The translations under genes were made by a program, and so were the position numbers. A stretch of 64,000 nucleotides of DNA from Hippophae tibetana. Its lineage: Eukaryota > Streptophyta > Magnoliopsida > Rosales > Elaeagnaceae. Shown here piece after piece: positions 10,618-22,792 of this stretch (position 1 is the stretch's first letter; every line of letters starts with the position of its first letter). A model generated the notes under the pieces. It saw nothing but the letters and a program-made list of their open reading frames with translations. It was not told the DNA's origin and did not search any database. Where the stretch lies: NCBI GenBank assembly GCA_037013495.1, contig CM072804.1, positions 33,272,501 to 33,336,500 of the forward strand, read 5' to 3'.

Positions 10618-12852
10618 CTAATTGATCTTTTGATTTAACAAATGGAAGCTGAATAATCTTTTCTTCAAGATTCTGTTTGATGAAGTTCTGATCCACTTAA
10701 CGTGCTTCGTGCGATCATGTTGAACTGGATTGTGGGAGATGGCAATGGCTGCTTTGTTATCACAAAATAAGTTCATTTCAGAGTTAGGAGCAACACCAAT
10801 CTCAGTTAGAAGTTTTTTCAACCAAAGGAGCTCACATATTCTCTTGACCATTCCTCGAAATTCAGCTTCAGCACTAGATAAGACAACTATCTTTTGCTTC
10901 TTGCCCCCCCACAAAAGTAAAATACCCAGTAGTAGATTTCCTATCCTTGATATTCCCTGCCCAGTTTGAATTTGTATATCCAACGACTTCCAATTGACCA
11001 TTCTTTGAAAACATAAGTCCTTTCCCAGGGGACGATTTTAAATAACGAAGTATTCGCATGACGACATCTATATGGTCTTCACTTGGGTAATGCATGAACT
11101 AACTCACGACACTCACATCATAAGAAATATCAGGTCGAGTATGAGATAAATATATGAGTTTACCTACTAACCGTTGATATCTCTATTTATCTGCTGGTAC
11201 TTGGTCCACATATTCTCTAAGTTTATGATTTTGGACCATCGGAATATCGACAGGTTTACAATCTAGTAATCTTGCCTCTGCCAGTAGGTCTAGAGTATAT
11301 TTAATTTGGGAAAGACATATACCTTGTTTTTATCTTGTTACCTCAATGTCTAAGAAGTATTTGAGCCCTCACAAGTCCTTCATTTCAAACTCATTTGACA
11401 TTTTTTCTTGAAGCCAAGAGATTCTTCTTTATCATCCCCTGTAATGATCATGTCGTCTACATAGACTATAAACGCTGTTATTTTTCCCAATCGATGTTTT
11501 AGAAAAAGAGTGTGGTCAGAGTTGCTTTGTTGAAACCCATATTTCCTCATTGATGAACTCAATCTGCCAAACCATGCTCGAGGTGATTCTTTTAGTCCAT
11601 ACAATGCTCGTTGTAACCTACATGCAGTTTCTTTTCCTGATGTAACAATATATCCTGGTGGGATATCCATGTAAATCTCTTCTTCAAGGTCACCAAGAAG
11701 GAAGGCATTCTTCACGTCAAGTTGGTGCAATGGCTAATCTAAATTTGTTGCAAGAGATAACAAAAATCTAACAGTTTTTAGTTTAACCACAGGTGAGAAG
11801 GTTTTCTGATAGTCTATACCATGTTTCTATGTATACCCTTTTGCTACTAGCCTCGCCTTGTATCGATCAACTGACCCATCTACTTTATACTTAATGGAGA
11901 AGATCCACTTGAATCCTACCATCTTCCTCCCTTGAGGTAGCTGGCTTAACACCCATGTGTTATTCTTCTACAATGCCTCAAATTCTTCTTTTATAGCTTG
12001 AGCTCAGTTTGGATCAGATAAGGATTTTTCAACGCTATTTGGAATTTAACTTGAGGAGAGTGTTTGTGAAAATGCCTTTATAGGTTCTAATAACCCTTGA
12101 GTAGATACATAATTGGCTATTAGATACTTGGATTTTCGTTCTTCTCTATCTCGAGAGTATCAATTCGAAGGTTTTCCTTGATTGTGTCTGAAAGGTAGAA
12201 CATAACCAACAGGTGTATTTATAGCATTAGTTTTTTCATAAAATTGTGTCTGAACCATGGTGTGAAACAAGTGAAACGTAGAAAATAATTCATCTTTATG
12301 TTTGAGAAGGTAAAGCCATGTCATGCATGTACAATCATCAACAAAAATTACAAACCAACGATGACCCGATGACGTAGTGACCGGGGAAGGTCCCCAAACA
12401 CCAGAATGTACTAAAGCAAAAGGAGTCATACTTTTATTCATGCTCATAGGATAAGATGCCCTATGACTTTTTGCTAAGATACAAGTATCACATTTGAAAT
12501 CTGAGTGTGTGATATTTGAAAATAAACTAGGGAGTAGATGCTTTAAATACCCAAATGATGGATGCCCAAATCCACGATGACATAACCAAATATGTCATTC
12601 CTTGTTACTAACGGTGTGTTGCATGTGATTGGCTCTTCATGAACTGAGGTCATCCACATAATATAACCCTTCTCTCTTAGTACCCCACCCAATGATCTCC
12701 TTGGTGAGAATATTTTGTAGAAGACAAAAGGTAGAATACATCAATACTATACAGTTAAGATCTGAAGTGACCTGACTTACATACATTAGTCTGTTTGAAA
12801 GAGAGGGTACATGAAATGTATTAAATAATGATAATGAAGGAGATAAAGTCAC
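10618..12852 (-). pseudogene. copia pol pseudogene: pre-integrase, integrase, RT, RNase H (copia-2)
   Basis: Minus-strand frames give, in order: protease tail and pre-integrase (12852-12637); integrase start (12447-12290, HSGVWGP and FVIFVDDCTCMTW); reverse transcriptase (11730-11380) with LDVKNAFLLGDLEEEIYM, YGLKESPRAWF and the catalytic YVDDMIITG; and RNase H (11095-10690) with SSAEAEFRGM and LFCDNKAAIAI. The frame passes directly from the integrase block ending MVQTQF to a YEKTNAINTPVGYV segment that normally lies well downstream. The rest of the integrase core, including the DNGGEY motif, is therefore deleted. Frameshifts separate the other blocks. The enzyme cannot be made from this copy. 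Confidence 0.85.
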
Positions 12853-12905
12853 TGTTCCAGTCCCTGTAATTGGATAATGACCCCATTGGCATTGGCAACA
12901 CGACT

Positions 12906-13094
12906 CTATATCGACTGGGTTGTATTGAAGAGATCTTTTGGGTCAAATGCCATATGATCTGTAGCTCCAGAGTCTAGAATCCAATCCTCATTATCACTAC
13001 GAGTAGAGATGTGAAATGCTTTACTTGAAATACTTGGATCCTTGGAAGATTCGGCCTGAGGAATAAGGGATAGTGATGCATTATTGGTAGCCAC
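12906..13094 (-). pseudogene. copia aspartic protease fragment (copia-2)
   Basis: The minus-strand frame contains the active-site motif WILDSGATDHM, the copia protease signature in which the DSG triplet carries the catalytic aspartate. It lies between gag and the pre-integrase region. It is separated from the gag frame by a stop upstream of 13094 and ends in a stop at 12906. Confidence 0.8.
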
Positions 13095-13099
13095 AACGG

Positions 13100-13979
13100 C
13101 TCGCCCAGTGGTTTCCCGTTTCTTCCGTGCTTAAAGATCATTCCACTATTCTAGATATCCATGTAGTTTGAAGCAGTTTTCATGGGTGTGTTTTGAGTTT
13201 CCGAAATGGCCACATTTCATGTCAATAGACAATGGATTTCCAGTGGATTTCTTGCTACCCAAAAAGGTTCCTAGTTTTGGTGGTAATGGATTATGGTGTC
13301 CTTTGATCCCTTTGAAAGCCATAACTACTCAGGGTGTCGTATCTGCACCTGTGATCATCACGGTCTGCCGAACCTCTTCCCTATGGATGAATCTGTAGGC
13401 TTGTTCCACCATAGGGAATGATTTGATTTGAAGCACATCACTTCGAGTTTTATCTAGTTTGTCATCAAGTCCATCGTTGAAGGTATACACTTGATCTTCC
13501 TATACGATGGAGTTGTATTTTTGTATGTCAGTCGCACGCTCCATTGGATTAGGATGATGGAAATCAATTCACTTGAAACGTGTCTATCCCATCATAGTAG
13601 ATGGTAGCAATAGAATCACAAACCTATTTCGCAGTTGGGAATCGAATAAAATTTGCAATCAAGGAGCGGTCCATCGAATTGATTAACCATCCTTTGACAA
13701 TGGAATTTTCAGTACGCCATCTCCTGAATGAGGGGTCGGTTTTAGCTGGTTGAGGAAAATCCCCATTAATATATCCCAGTTTTTCTTTGCCAGGGATATA
13801 CATCTCCACCACCTGGGACCATAAAGCATAGTTGGATCCTCCCAACTTGATACTAATGGGAGTAGTCGACACTTCAGTTAGCGAAGGATGTGAGGTGGTC
13901 TGAGCTCTAGTTAAAACTTCTGTCATTTTTGTAGTCAACTCATTCAATATGGAGTTGTGGTTAAATCTCTAGATTCTTC
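13100..13979 (-). pseudogene. copia gag pseudogene (copia-2)
   Basis: The frame from 13947 to 13624 encodes a typical copia gag N terminus (KLGGSNYALWSQVVEMYI, GDFPQP, SFRRWRTENSIVKGWLINSM). The first codon of this open stretch is TTG, not ATG. Downstream frames with several stops continue the gag: DIQKYNSIV, TRSDVLQIK, QTVMITGADTTP and a knuckle region ending HENCFKLHGY. In that knuckle the second cysteine of the C-X2-C-X4-H-X4-C pattern reads as phenylalanine. The gag is not functional here. Confidence 0.82.
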
Positions 13980-14431
13980 CATGAATCTATCACTTCTATT
14001 TTTTTTTCCTTTTTTAGACCAATCACTATATATATAAACCAAAATGTAACCCTAATTTTTTTCCTTATTCGTGTAGAGTGGTGCCCTTAATCTTCTCATG
14101 GTAGATCAGGATGGCTAAACCCTAGCCGACTACAACATCCAGACAGAGTCAACCCTCCATCTAGTCTTTTTTCTCTGACTCTGTCTCTATGGAGCGGCAC
14201 TCTTCTTCTACTTCGTTCCAAGTTTCTCCACCGCTGCCCACAATGGCAGCTAGACTGGTACGTAGAGAGACTGTACCAACCCCAATGAGTAAGCAACGTT
14301 GGGCAACTATGATGGCTCCAACGAGCAGATAGACCTGAAATATAGGTAAGTTGCAATGGCTCCAACGAGAAGCTAGATTAGTATGGCTCCCTAAAGGGTT
14401 CTGTTGATGGTCACAAGTTTCAACCTTTATG
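13980..14431 (-). other. copia-2 leader, relatively GC-rich
   Basis: This region between the gag and the tubulin fragment is less AT-rich than its surroundings. It repeats the motif ATGGCTCCAACGAG (about 14310 and 14357). No gene is recognised. The long minus-strand frame at 14365-14096 lacks known motifs. Further transduced host DNA is possible but unproven. Confidence 0.4.
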
Positions 14432-14670
14432 GTTGAGCCTTACAACAGTGTTCTTTCTACTCATTCCCTTCTTGAGCACACTAATGTTGTTGTTTTGCTT
14501 GATAATGAGGCCATTTATGATATATGCCGATGATCCCTAGATATTGAGCGTCCAATTTACACTAACCTCAACTGCTTGGTTTCTCAGGTTATTTCATCTT
14601 TGACTGCCTCTCTGAGGTTTAATGGTGTTTTTTTTAAATATTACAACTGATCGGTTTCAACGAGTAAACC
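14432..14670 (+). pseudogene. Captured alpha-tubulin exon fragment inside copia-2
   Basis: The plus strand, opposite to the element's own coding strand, reads [29 protein letters not shown] and [13 protein letters not shown], then [17 protein letters not shown]. This is the highly conserved alpha-tubulin segment near residues 180-245, between the nucleotide-binding and taxol-site domains (family knowledge). One in-frame stop (TGA, 14531-14533) follows ICR. After NG there is a small indel, and alignment fades near 14670. It lies between gag and the PBS of the retroelement, in the 5' leader. Most likely it is a host cDNA or genomic fragment transduced by the element. It encodes no usable tubulin. 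Confidence 0.88.
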
Positions 14671-14802
14671 AGAACGACCACCCAAGATTGACCAATGTCA
14701 AGGAAAATGTAAACCAGAATGGCCACACCAGAAAACAGAAATCAAAATGGTAGTAGAACAGAAATCAACGTAGTAGGTAATTCCATTAGTCAGTAATAAC
14801 TT

Positions 14803-14814
14803 GCTTTGATACCA
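14803..14814 (-). other. copia-2 primer-binding site (tRNA-Met type)
   Basis: The minus strand reads TGGTATCAAAGC, a common variant of the initiator tRNA-Met complement. It lies about 10 bp inside the right LTR. Confidence 0.8.
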
Positions 14815-14824
14815 TGAAAAATAT

Positions 14825-15050
14825 TGTGTTTCTATGATAATTATCATATATATTTCATATCATTTCTGCTCTGTTTTTGTACAAGAGTCTTAGTCTATGT
14901 ATATTAAGGAAAAATAAAAACTAAAACCTAACCCTAATTACTGCACACCCATATTTTACGACTCTATTAATATTATTATCTGTCATTCCTTGCTCTACTA
15001 AACATTGGTGTCTGCCACTGTTACAGCATACACCACAACACATACTAACA
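14825..15050 (-). repeat. copia-2 5' LTR
   Basis: 226 bp, equal in length to the partner LTR and ending CTAACA. The differences from 10296-10521 are scattered substitutions. Confidence 0.85.
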
Positions 15051-15904
15051 AATTATTAGTAATGTGAAATAATATGTTCAAATAAAACAAATAATAATAG
15101 GCTCATATATAATATTTTCTAAATCTAGACTTATAAAACAGTGTAACTTAAAAATAATTTAAGTTTTTAAAATTTGTTCAATTTATAACAAAAATTCAAC
15201 TACTTTTTAAATTTATTTCATTCAAATTTATGGTAATATTTTATTATCTAATTTTATTATTTTTAGATTATATTATATAACCTTATATTTTAATAATATT
15301 TTTAATCTATATGAAGTATTTTCATATAAGAAATTTTAATATTATTTGTTTTCTTATTAGTAATTATTTTTTATATTTTTTTCTAATTATTTGTTAATTT
15401 TAAATTATTTATCAATATATATTTTTAGTTGCCGTTACAAAATAAATACATACATTATATCTTATTTTTTAAAATTTTAATATATTTCTTTTAATTTTAA
15501 TTTTAACATTAATAAATCTAAACACCTTTGATTGTGTTAATTAATTGTTGAGATTATATTCTAGTTCATTAATATAATTTTATATATATATAATTTTAAT
15601 ATTGTGTTATTTTATTGTATTATATTTTGTTTATGTTTGATAATTTTTATAATAAATTATAATAAAATTTAATGTAAAATTTATAGAATTTTGTTTGTTT
15701 GTTATAACGTGTCATATAAAAACGTTATACTCTCGTTTATTAGGAAATCTTTTCTAACTCCACCCTAATTCAAAATACCACATTTTCTTACTTTTATTTA
15801 TTTATTATTATTATTTAATTATTATTTTTGAATTGAGTCGAGACAATAATCTCTTCATTTTCTTATGATTTTAATTTTGATGGTTGTTATGATTGTATAT
15901 TAAT
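15051..15904. other. AT-rich spacer, no gene seen
   Basis: The first 60 bp repeat the sequence left of copia-2 (about 10117). The rest is AT-rich without recognisable features. Confidence 0.55.
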
Positions 15905-16332
15905 TGTTGGGATAAATTCATCCATATTATGTGACATATTATGAGGGATCATAATCAACAGATAACTTATATACTAGTTCAAAATCTTAAGATAAGTCTA
16001 CCACAATAGATAATAATCATCAACAAATAATATATTTTTCTATATATATTCAATTTATACATTTCACATATCTGACAAATCCTATAAAAATAACTTGATG
16101 ATAAACAAACAATACAATACAATTTCTCTCCTTAAATCTCTCTCCATATCTCTAAATCACAAAAAGATACACTAGTTTTTTCCTTCTTTCTCCACTACTC
16201 GAACTTATTTAAGCATTGGAGGCCCAAAGGCTACCATATCGCGTGCTGGTCTGAAGTTTTAAGTGCTTTGTTCTCATGTTCATAAGAAGGAAATGTGCAA
16301 CAAATTATCGATGTTGACAAAAATTAACATCA
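15905..16332 (+). repeat. 5' LTR of gypsy-like element
   Basis: Begins TGTTGGGATAAATTC and ends near AACATCA. The partner is 22793-23239. The two are clearly diverged and were aligned by eye over most of their length. Confidence 0.65.
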
Positions 16333-19300
16333 ATATTTGACACCTTTGTAAAAACGCTTGTGCTCTACTAGTTGAAGCAAAAATTAGAATAAAAAATATA
16401 CATGTAGTGTTTTCTTGGACTCTGAACTAAGCATTCTTTAAAGAAAAAAAGACCTTAAAAGTTTGAAAAACTTCTCCAAAAATAATTATACATTTTACAT
16501 GGTATCAAAAAGATGACAACACAACTTCTTAGACTCGAGCCTCTGGTCCAATATGGTCCAAAAAAAATCTTCGCATGCTATTCCTTGATCCATAAGCCAA
16601 TACATGTGCACCATAGTCATTACCACCAAACCATGAATCCATTTTTGAAACCTCCGACAAATGAGGCTTCCTTAACTATCAAAGAAAAAGCCTAAGCGAC
16701 CATGGCATCATTGCCCAAAATGGTCCCCATGCATAATTTCCTACCTAACTGAGCATTCCTTGGATGGATTTAGAAATCCATGCATTGTTTGAAAAATCTA
16801 AGGCCACTACCCGACAGATCATGTGCCAATCAACCATCTGCCAAAATTTGGTGGCGAAAGGACACAATACAAGGTCACACATGCCAACATGCATCTCCAA
16901 TGTGAGTGGATAAAGGGAAAATTTGGTCTAGTTCACCGAACATACTAAAAATGGTTTAGGTCTGATTCACCCACTTTTAGACAAATTCTAGGGGAAATAA
17001 AACCAGTTATGAAATCCTTTCGACAAGAAAATTTCAATGACTATATATTCAACATGTTTCTATGCACATATAGAAATGGATTTACAAAAATTTATATATG
17101 GAGAAGCCATTCACCCATCTAGTTTGCTCAAACTTGTGAAGATATTATTAGCCATTGTTCCATTCATCTAAGTATCTAAAGAATATTTGGAAAAGATTAT
17201 CTATTCTTACAACATCATCATTTATAGTGTTCTTCAAGAAGAGACCGATCATTCTTCAAAAAAGAATGAGATAATGAACAAGTTCCAACACTCTAACGAG
17301 AATTATGGTGCCTAATTGGCCATTAGTCCTTTTAGTACTCCTGTAACCTGCCCGCACCTGTACCAACTTTCACATACTAGGTCATACTAGTTTGTAATTG
17401 AAGAGCCCAATTAGATAAAGATACCCATCTCAAAATAATGAAAAGTGTATTTCAAGTCATCATGGAATGCCTCTTAGGCCATAAGCTTCTAATCCACTTC
17501 TCATCTCAAAAAATGTCCACATGGAAACTTTCAATGCCCAGAATGTACAGGATCTGACCTATACCTATATAGAGTCTGACCTACGACATGACCTACCATT
17601 ATGAGAACCAGTCCCTAAGGCCTTCCGAATAGAGTCTATCCACAAAGTATAGAGTCATCCATCTATGGATGCCTAGGAAACATCCCTTAAATTATCCATC
17701 TTGGATATAATAGGACCATATAGAGAAACTTATATCCATTAGATCTATACAACCCTCTTGAGACCTATAGGCTTGCCAGTCATATTAATCATTTGTCCTC
17801 AGTGGCTAATGGTAACCCTAAAAATCATCACATGTGATAGTATTAACTAACCCTTAAAGTACATGGAAAAATTCAAGGGATAGGACTATGTGTCCACCTT
17901 ATAGGCCATACAATTTACATTATCGTCATCACATGGACTGCACAATCTATACTTTTACATATAGTTGAAATAGATCAGGATAATGTGCTACAAAATAGGA
18001 CGCACTATCCCATATAATGGATCACATAGACCAAGCCTTAATTGTCAAGATATGACCATCCAATCTTGAAGTCTAGGACTTTTTTACTTAACACCCTCAC
18101 ATAAGCGAAAAGTTTAGCAACTTAACAACAAATATTTTTCTAAGTTAAGAGATATCTCATGCTTAGACCACTTGACAAGTTCAAGCTCTCCAAGTAAGGG
18201 ACTAACATACTAGGGCTAATCCAAGCAACACATGGACTAATAAGTCACTCCAACTCAGAAATGTTTTATGCAAACATAACATGACCTTAATAGAAAATGG
18301 GAAATAGGTACATAAGTCGAAGATCACTTGAATATCGAATCATAGACCATTCAATCGAACAAATTCATAGGCCAATGATCATACGGTCACCCGACCAGAT
18401 GGGCCAAGACCAAGTATGGTCGACCAAGACTAGGTGTGGTCAGCTAGGACTCGACATGGTTGAGACATGGATGAATGAATAGGTTTTCCATTAGAGAGGT
18501 ATATTATGAGTCGAGCTATCGCACCCCATCTTTCGTGCATTATCTTGCCTTGGGTCTAGGACCCACACTCCACTCTATACCAATACATCCTTCTATCTTT
18601 CCCCATCAACTCAAAGGATTACATTTCCTATGTGGCATGGACTCCATAAATTCCCACAACCTTATAAATAGACGGGACCATAATCAAGTTCAGAAATAGT
18701 ACAAGTATAGAAGTCTAAAATGTATAATCCAGTATTTCCCTAGGATTATTTCCACAAAGTTCTATGAGAGTGCCTAGGAGCACACTCTAATAATTAATCC
18801 AAGTCTCATATGAGAAAACTTGGTGAGATCAATATAAATAACCAAGACACAAACTTAATGAAGTAACATGTCATGTCCAACTAAAGAACAAAATATGTGT
18901 CCATATATATATCAAAGGTCCAAAACAATGTTCCAACCCTCCTCAATTACATAAATTCATATGATACCCAAGAGGCACACAACTAAAAGGTAAGTGCATG
19001 CTAAGAAGGCCCCATAATAAAGTTTCATAAATGTCGTTCTTATATAAGACCATGTGCTCTGACCTCTACATATCATCTCCACCAAAAGCTCCAAAGATAA
19101 AAATTATCTAGGAAGAACAAAAGGTGGCACAAGATACCACTTGTAAGAAACCAACATGAAATAAAGACAATGCCTTACAATGACCAAAAGACATGCAATT
19201 ACCTTACTAATATTTTGTAGATATTTGAGCCATGCTTGTCTACACACATGGAATTTGACAAGGACAGGGGAAGTCCAAATGGAAAATGAAAAAGAAACAA

Positions 19301-20316
19301 AGATGCATGGACTCTAGGAAGTTCGGATGCCAGTATCCTCGAGGTCACACCACTAATAAACAAAAGATCATAACAATCTCATACGTGTACTTTACATTCT
19401 TACAACAGGGGTTCATCACTATCTATAGAAGCTAGCACCTCTAGTTAAATATAGGATGCATTCTAAGTACAGGGTAAGCAATCCATACTAAAACCAATAT
19501 GACGAGTAGCTTAATAAGATCTATATCCCATGGGATGATAGATCCTAACAACGGGCCCTAACTAACCTACAAATAGGCAACAACAATACCCCAATTCTAG
19601 GAGTTGATATAACTTCTACAACATATCCATTCAAACTTATGTTTGCTCACATTGAGGATCTTGGGTCTCCAACCCTATCCATTAATGAAAACTTCTAAAA
19701 ATTAATAGATGTAATGACACTCACGATAGGATGAAATAATCCACCAAGAACTACAAGAATTTTCTATATATAAATACCAAATGCTTGGGTGACTTGATTG
19801 AATCAAGCGTACCAAGTGGTGGATTGGTAGACCGGAGATACCATAGCTTAAACAAGTCACTTTGGCTTAGAAAAAAAAAGAAAAAAGTCACGCAAACACG
19901 ATGAAGTTTAGACACAAGCTCAACCGGAACATGCCTAAGCACATTCGGGTAGTTAAGTACAAAATGTCTGAACAAATAAACATGCGATAAATGGGACCAA
20001 GCTAAGCAAAATGGCATGGACATATGGTTGACTAAATAGGTGTTGATCATACAAAAGACATTGTTGGTTAAACATGCCATACATAAAAAAAATATGACCG
20101 ACTAGGTAGATATATGGATGGCCATGCATGAACTTGTAGCTACCTTAAGCATCACTGCACTGTGAATCGATTGTGACATCATTTGTCCCTCATGCAATTC
20201 TCTCACCTCAAGATCTTAACTTGATTCTTGAAAAGTAAGCACTATTGTGTGCTAAAATAATGGACCATAGCAATTCGGTTTAGAGGTTTTCCAGCAATGA
20301 GAATAACATCAAAGTA
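16333..20316. other. Interior of gypsy-like element, left part
   Basis: No coding motif could be confirmed. Near 18405-18470 there is a short degenerate tandem array of about 22-bp units built on GACCAAG-TATGGTC and variants. An ATG frame at 16513-16695 follows a possible PBS-like GGTATCAAAAAG but shows no gag motif. Confidence 0.45.
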
Positions 20317-21315
20317 CTATAAGGATTTTATTTTTTTTACAGTTATTTTTAATGTTTTATTCTTACATGTTATATTTAATTTGTCTGTGATTAAATTTAA
20401 CTTTGTTGGCTGTTTGTAAACATGGTATAATAATAACGTTGTTATGCTTGCAAAATATTAAGTAGGTAAAAATCTCTAAAATGAATTGATTTTATTTTTA
20501 TTCAAGATTTTATATTAAGAATGTTAGAGAGAAATATATTATTTTTCATTACAAACTTAAATATGAATATTAGATTTTAAGGTTTAGTTATCATGTCTAA
20601 TTTGGAGTAGTGCTCTTTTATTTGTTGGTACAATCGCCCAGTAGTTAGAGTGAAGCTCTATTTCAAAAGTTTTTATAAGAATTATTATCTGAAAATGTAT
20701 TGACAACATGTTTTCAGTAGTAGTTTTAAAACTTGAAAGTTAGTACTCAGATAATTAAATTCTTAGGATTAATTTGGACACCTTGAATAAAGTTTAAACT
20801 CTCTAACCCCACCAAAGGTGGCATTTAAATGGTTCATTTTCAATCTCATAGAAAAAAAAGAATTAATTTAATTAACCAAATTAGTTATCAACCCTACTCA
20901 TAGGTATTAATTGATTTGTTTAGTTAACAAAGAATATCTAACCCCACCAAAAGTGGTATTCATATAAAAAAGAGAGAATCAATAAATATCAATTTATATC
21001 TTTAATAACCTAAATAATATGAGCAAGCATAATTAACTTAGTTATTATATACATAAATACTCCACTATTATAAATGATAAAATTTGCATAAATATTTATT
21101 GAATCTGTATCTATGTTTATTTTTATGTTATTAGATTAGAAACACAAAAACCCAAATATTGTGACAAAATGTTTAAGATTTAATTTCGTTTTTTAAAAGT
21201 TTGAATAATAAATTAAAAACCACATATATTCCTTCCTTAGATCGACCTTGTGAGTATACTTATCATTTTCTACGAAATGATTCGTACACTTGCGAGAGTT
21301 TTATAAATATAAAAC
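20317..21315. mobile_element. Possible nested insertion, solo-LTR-like
   Basis: About 1 kb lies between two copies of CAAAGTA (20310-20316 and 21316-21322). Its right part (21105-21310) is similar to 1-240 and ends in the same LTR-boundary-like motif series. It contains two copies of AACCCCACCAAA(A/G)GTGG (about 20807 and 20941). It has no coding motif. A solo LTR, or the end of another retroelement, nested in the older gypsy-like element is the simplest reading. Confidence 0.4.
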
Positions 21316-21322
21316 CAAAGTA

Positions 21323-22792
21323 TTGGTAGGATTAGCAATACCGATTTTGCTCATCAATGGGCTACAAACTTGTACCATTTATAATCAATACTAAGAGCCT
21401 CAAAAATGCTTGAACAAAAATAAAGTGGAAGAACTTACTATCAAGGTATAAGGCCTCTTCTTGTACAGCTACTAAAAGATCTAAATCTCAATAAGAATCT
21501 CACTCATAAACTATGAAACTTGAAGCGCATGAAGTGTCAAGACATATCTGGTACATTCCTAAAGTGTACAATCATGTGTCTACATTCCATATATAGTTCA
21601 AGGATGAGTCAAGCACATAATTTATTAAGTAGACCCAAATATTGGTCATACCAAAACATAAGCAAATCATGACATAATCCCCCCACTACCTAGGCTTCTC
21701 AAAAAAGTCCAGACTTATATGTATACATGACACTTCGCTCCAACAAGGGACAAAAGTTCACCAGTTGGAAAACTAATTACAACAAAGAAGAGCCTAAGTC
21801 ATTAACATAATATTTGTATAAGAACCTCATACACTTGCATAGTCCTCCTAGAAAAGGGAGACTATGTCATTAACATATCCTGTTAGGATTCTATAACCAT
21901 CATCACAAACATAACCAAAAGGATCACATCACCCGAAGTAACCGAACCCATCACAAGTTAGGACAACCACTAGCCAGAAAGGTGTGTCAAACAAGTCATC
22001 GTCGATCAAAAGACTACCAACTAGAGTAATTTGCCAGCCCGAACATTACTTTGCATACATTCGTTGCACGAAATCTCGTTGGTCACACCCTTATGTGCCC
22101 TCTACTCAATCACCACGATATGTGGACCTTTTGATATATCTCCTTCCTGGTACATAACCATAGTCTTCCTTCACTAACAAGAAAAATATATGAGATAAAC
22201 TCCTACTTTTATAAAGTGTAGTGTAGTTAAGAAAGAGAGTTTATGGACTCATGAGAAGTCTTATCACTTAAACATCTTCTACACATAATGAAGAGTCTAT
22301 CACCTATTGTCAACACCCGAAAAAGGTGCACTATGTAGTATAGAAAGTGAAAGACACCCTATTACTTTAGAGCTAACTTTCTAAACATCTCCCTTAAAAA
22401 TAGATGGAAGGATGACCTTTGGAAGGCCAACTTTGGCTTCAACATAATTCTCCAACTGAGAGTCCGATTGAGAATCCAAAATAAGTGTCAACGATAGGAT
22501 GTCACCACACACATTTTGAACATCCAAGCTAAGCAAAAAATCCATCAACTACATATATGATGATCACACGAAAGTAGGCTTGAGACTACTAGTGTGACTT
22601 AAACAATCGTTAACCCTAATGAATATAAAATGATAAGATAGACCTCCTAGCCCATATATATAGGCTTAGAAGGCCCAGGGATTGATATTAGGTGTAAATT
22701 AACCTATGCCATGTGATATAATATAAGAGGTCAAAATCAGTAGATGACTCTCAGACTAACCCAGTATGCACTAAGTTAATAGATGAGCATCA
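21323..22792. other. Interior of gypsy-like element, right part
   Basis: No coding motif could be confirmed and no clear polypurine tract is seen before the 3' LTR. Confidence 0.45.

Larger units (their letters stand above)
10296..15050 (-). mobile_element. Ty1/copia LTR element with captured tubulin fragment (copia-2)
   Basis: Two direct repeats of the same length (226 bp, 10296-10521 and 14825-15050) bracket a minus-strand gag-pol. A PBS complementary to initiator tRNA-Met (TGGTATCAAAGC, minus strand, 14803-14814) adjoins the right LTR. A PPT (minus strand CTTGAGGGGGAGT) adjoins the left LTR. Gag, protease, integrase, reverse transcriptase and RNase H pieces follow in copia order. All are interrupted by stops or frameshifts, and part of integrase plus the linker to RT is deleted. 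The flanks share an imperfect 60-bp repeat (from about 10117 and 15051), so the exact target duplication is uncertain. Confidence 0.88.

Noticed and set aside
14096..14365. Minus-strand 89-codon frame in the copia-2 leader
   Set aside because: No motif, low-complexity composition, and it lies in the non-coding leader.
19751..20080. Minus-strand 109-codon frame in the gypsy-like interior
   Set aside because: No recognisable gag or pol motif; poly(F) from a T-run; likely chance.
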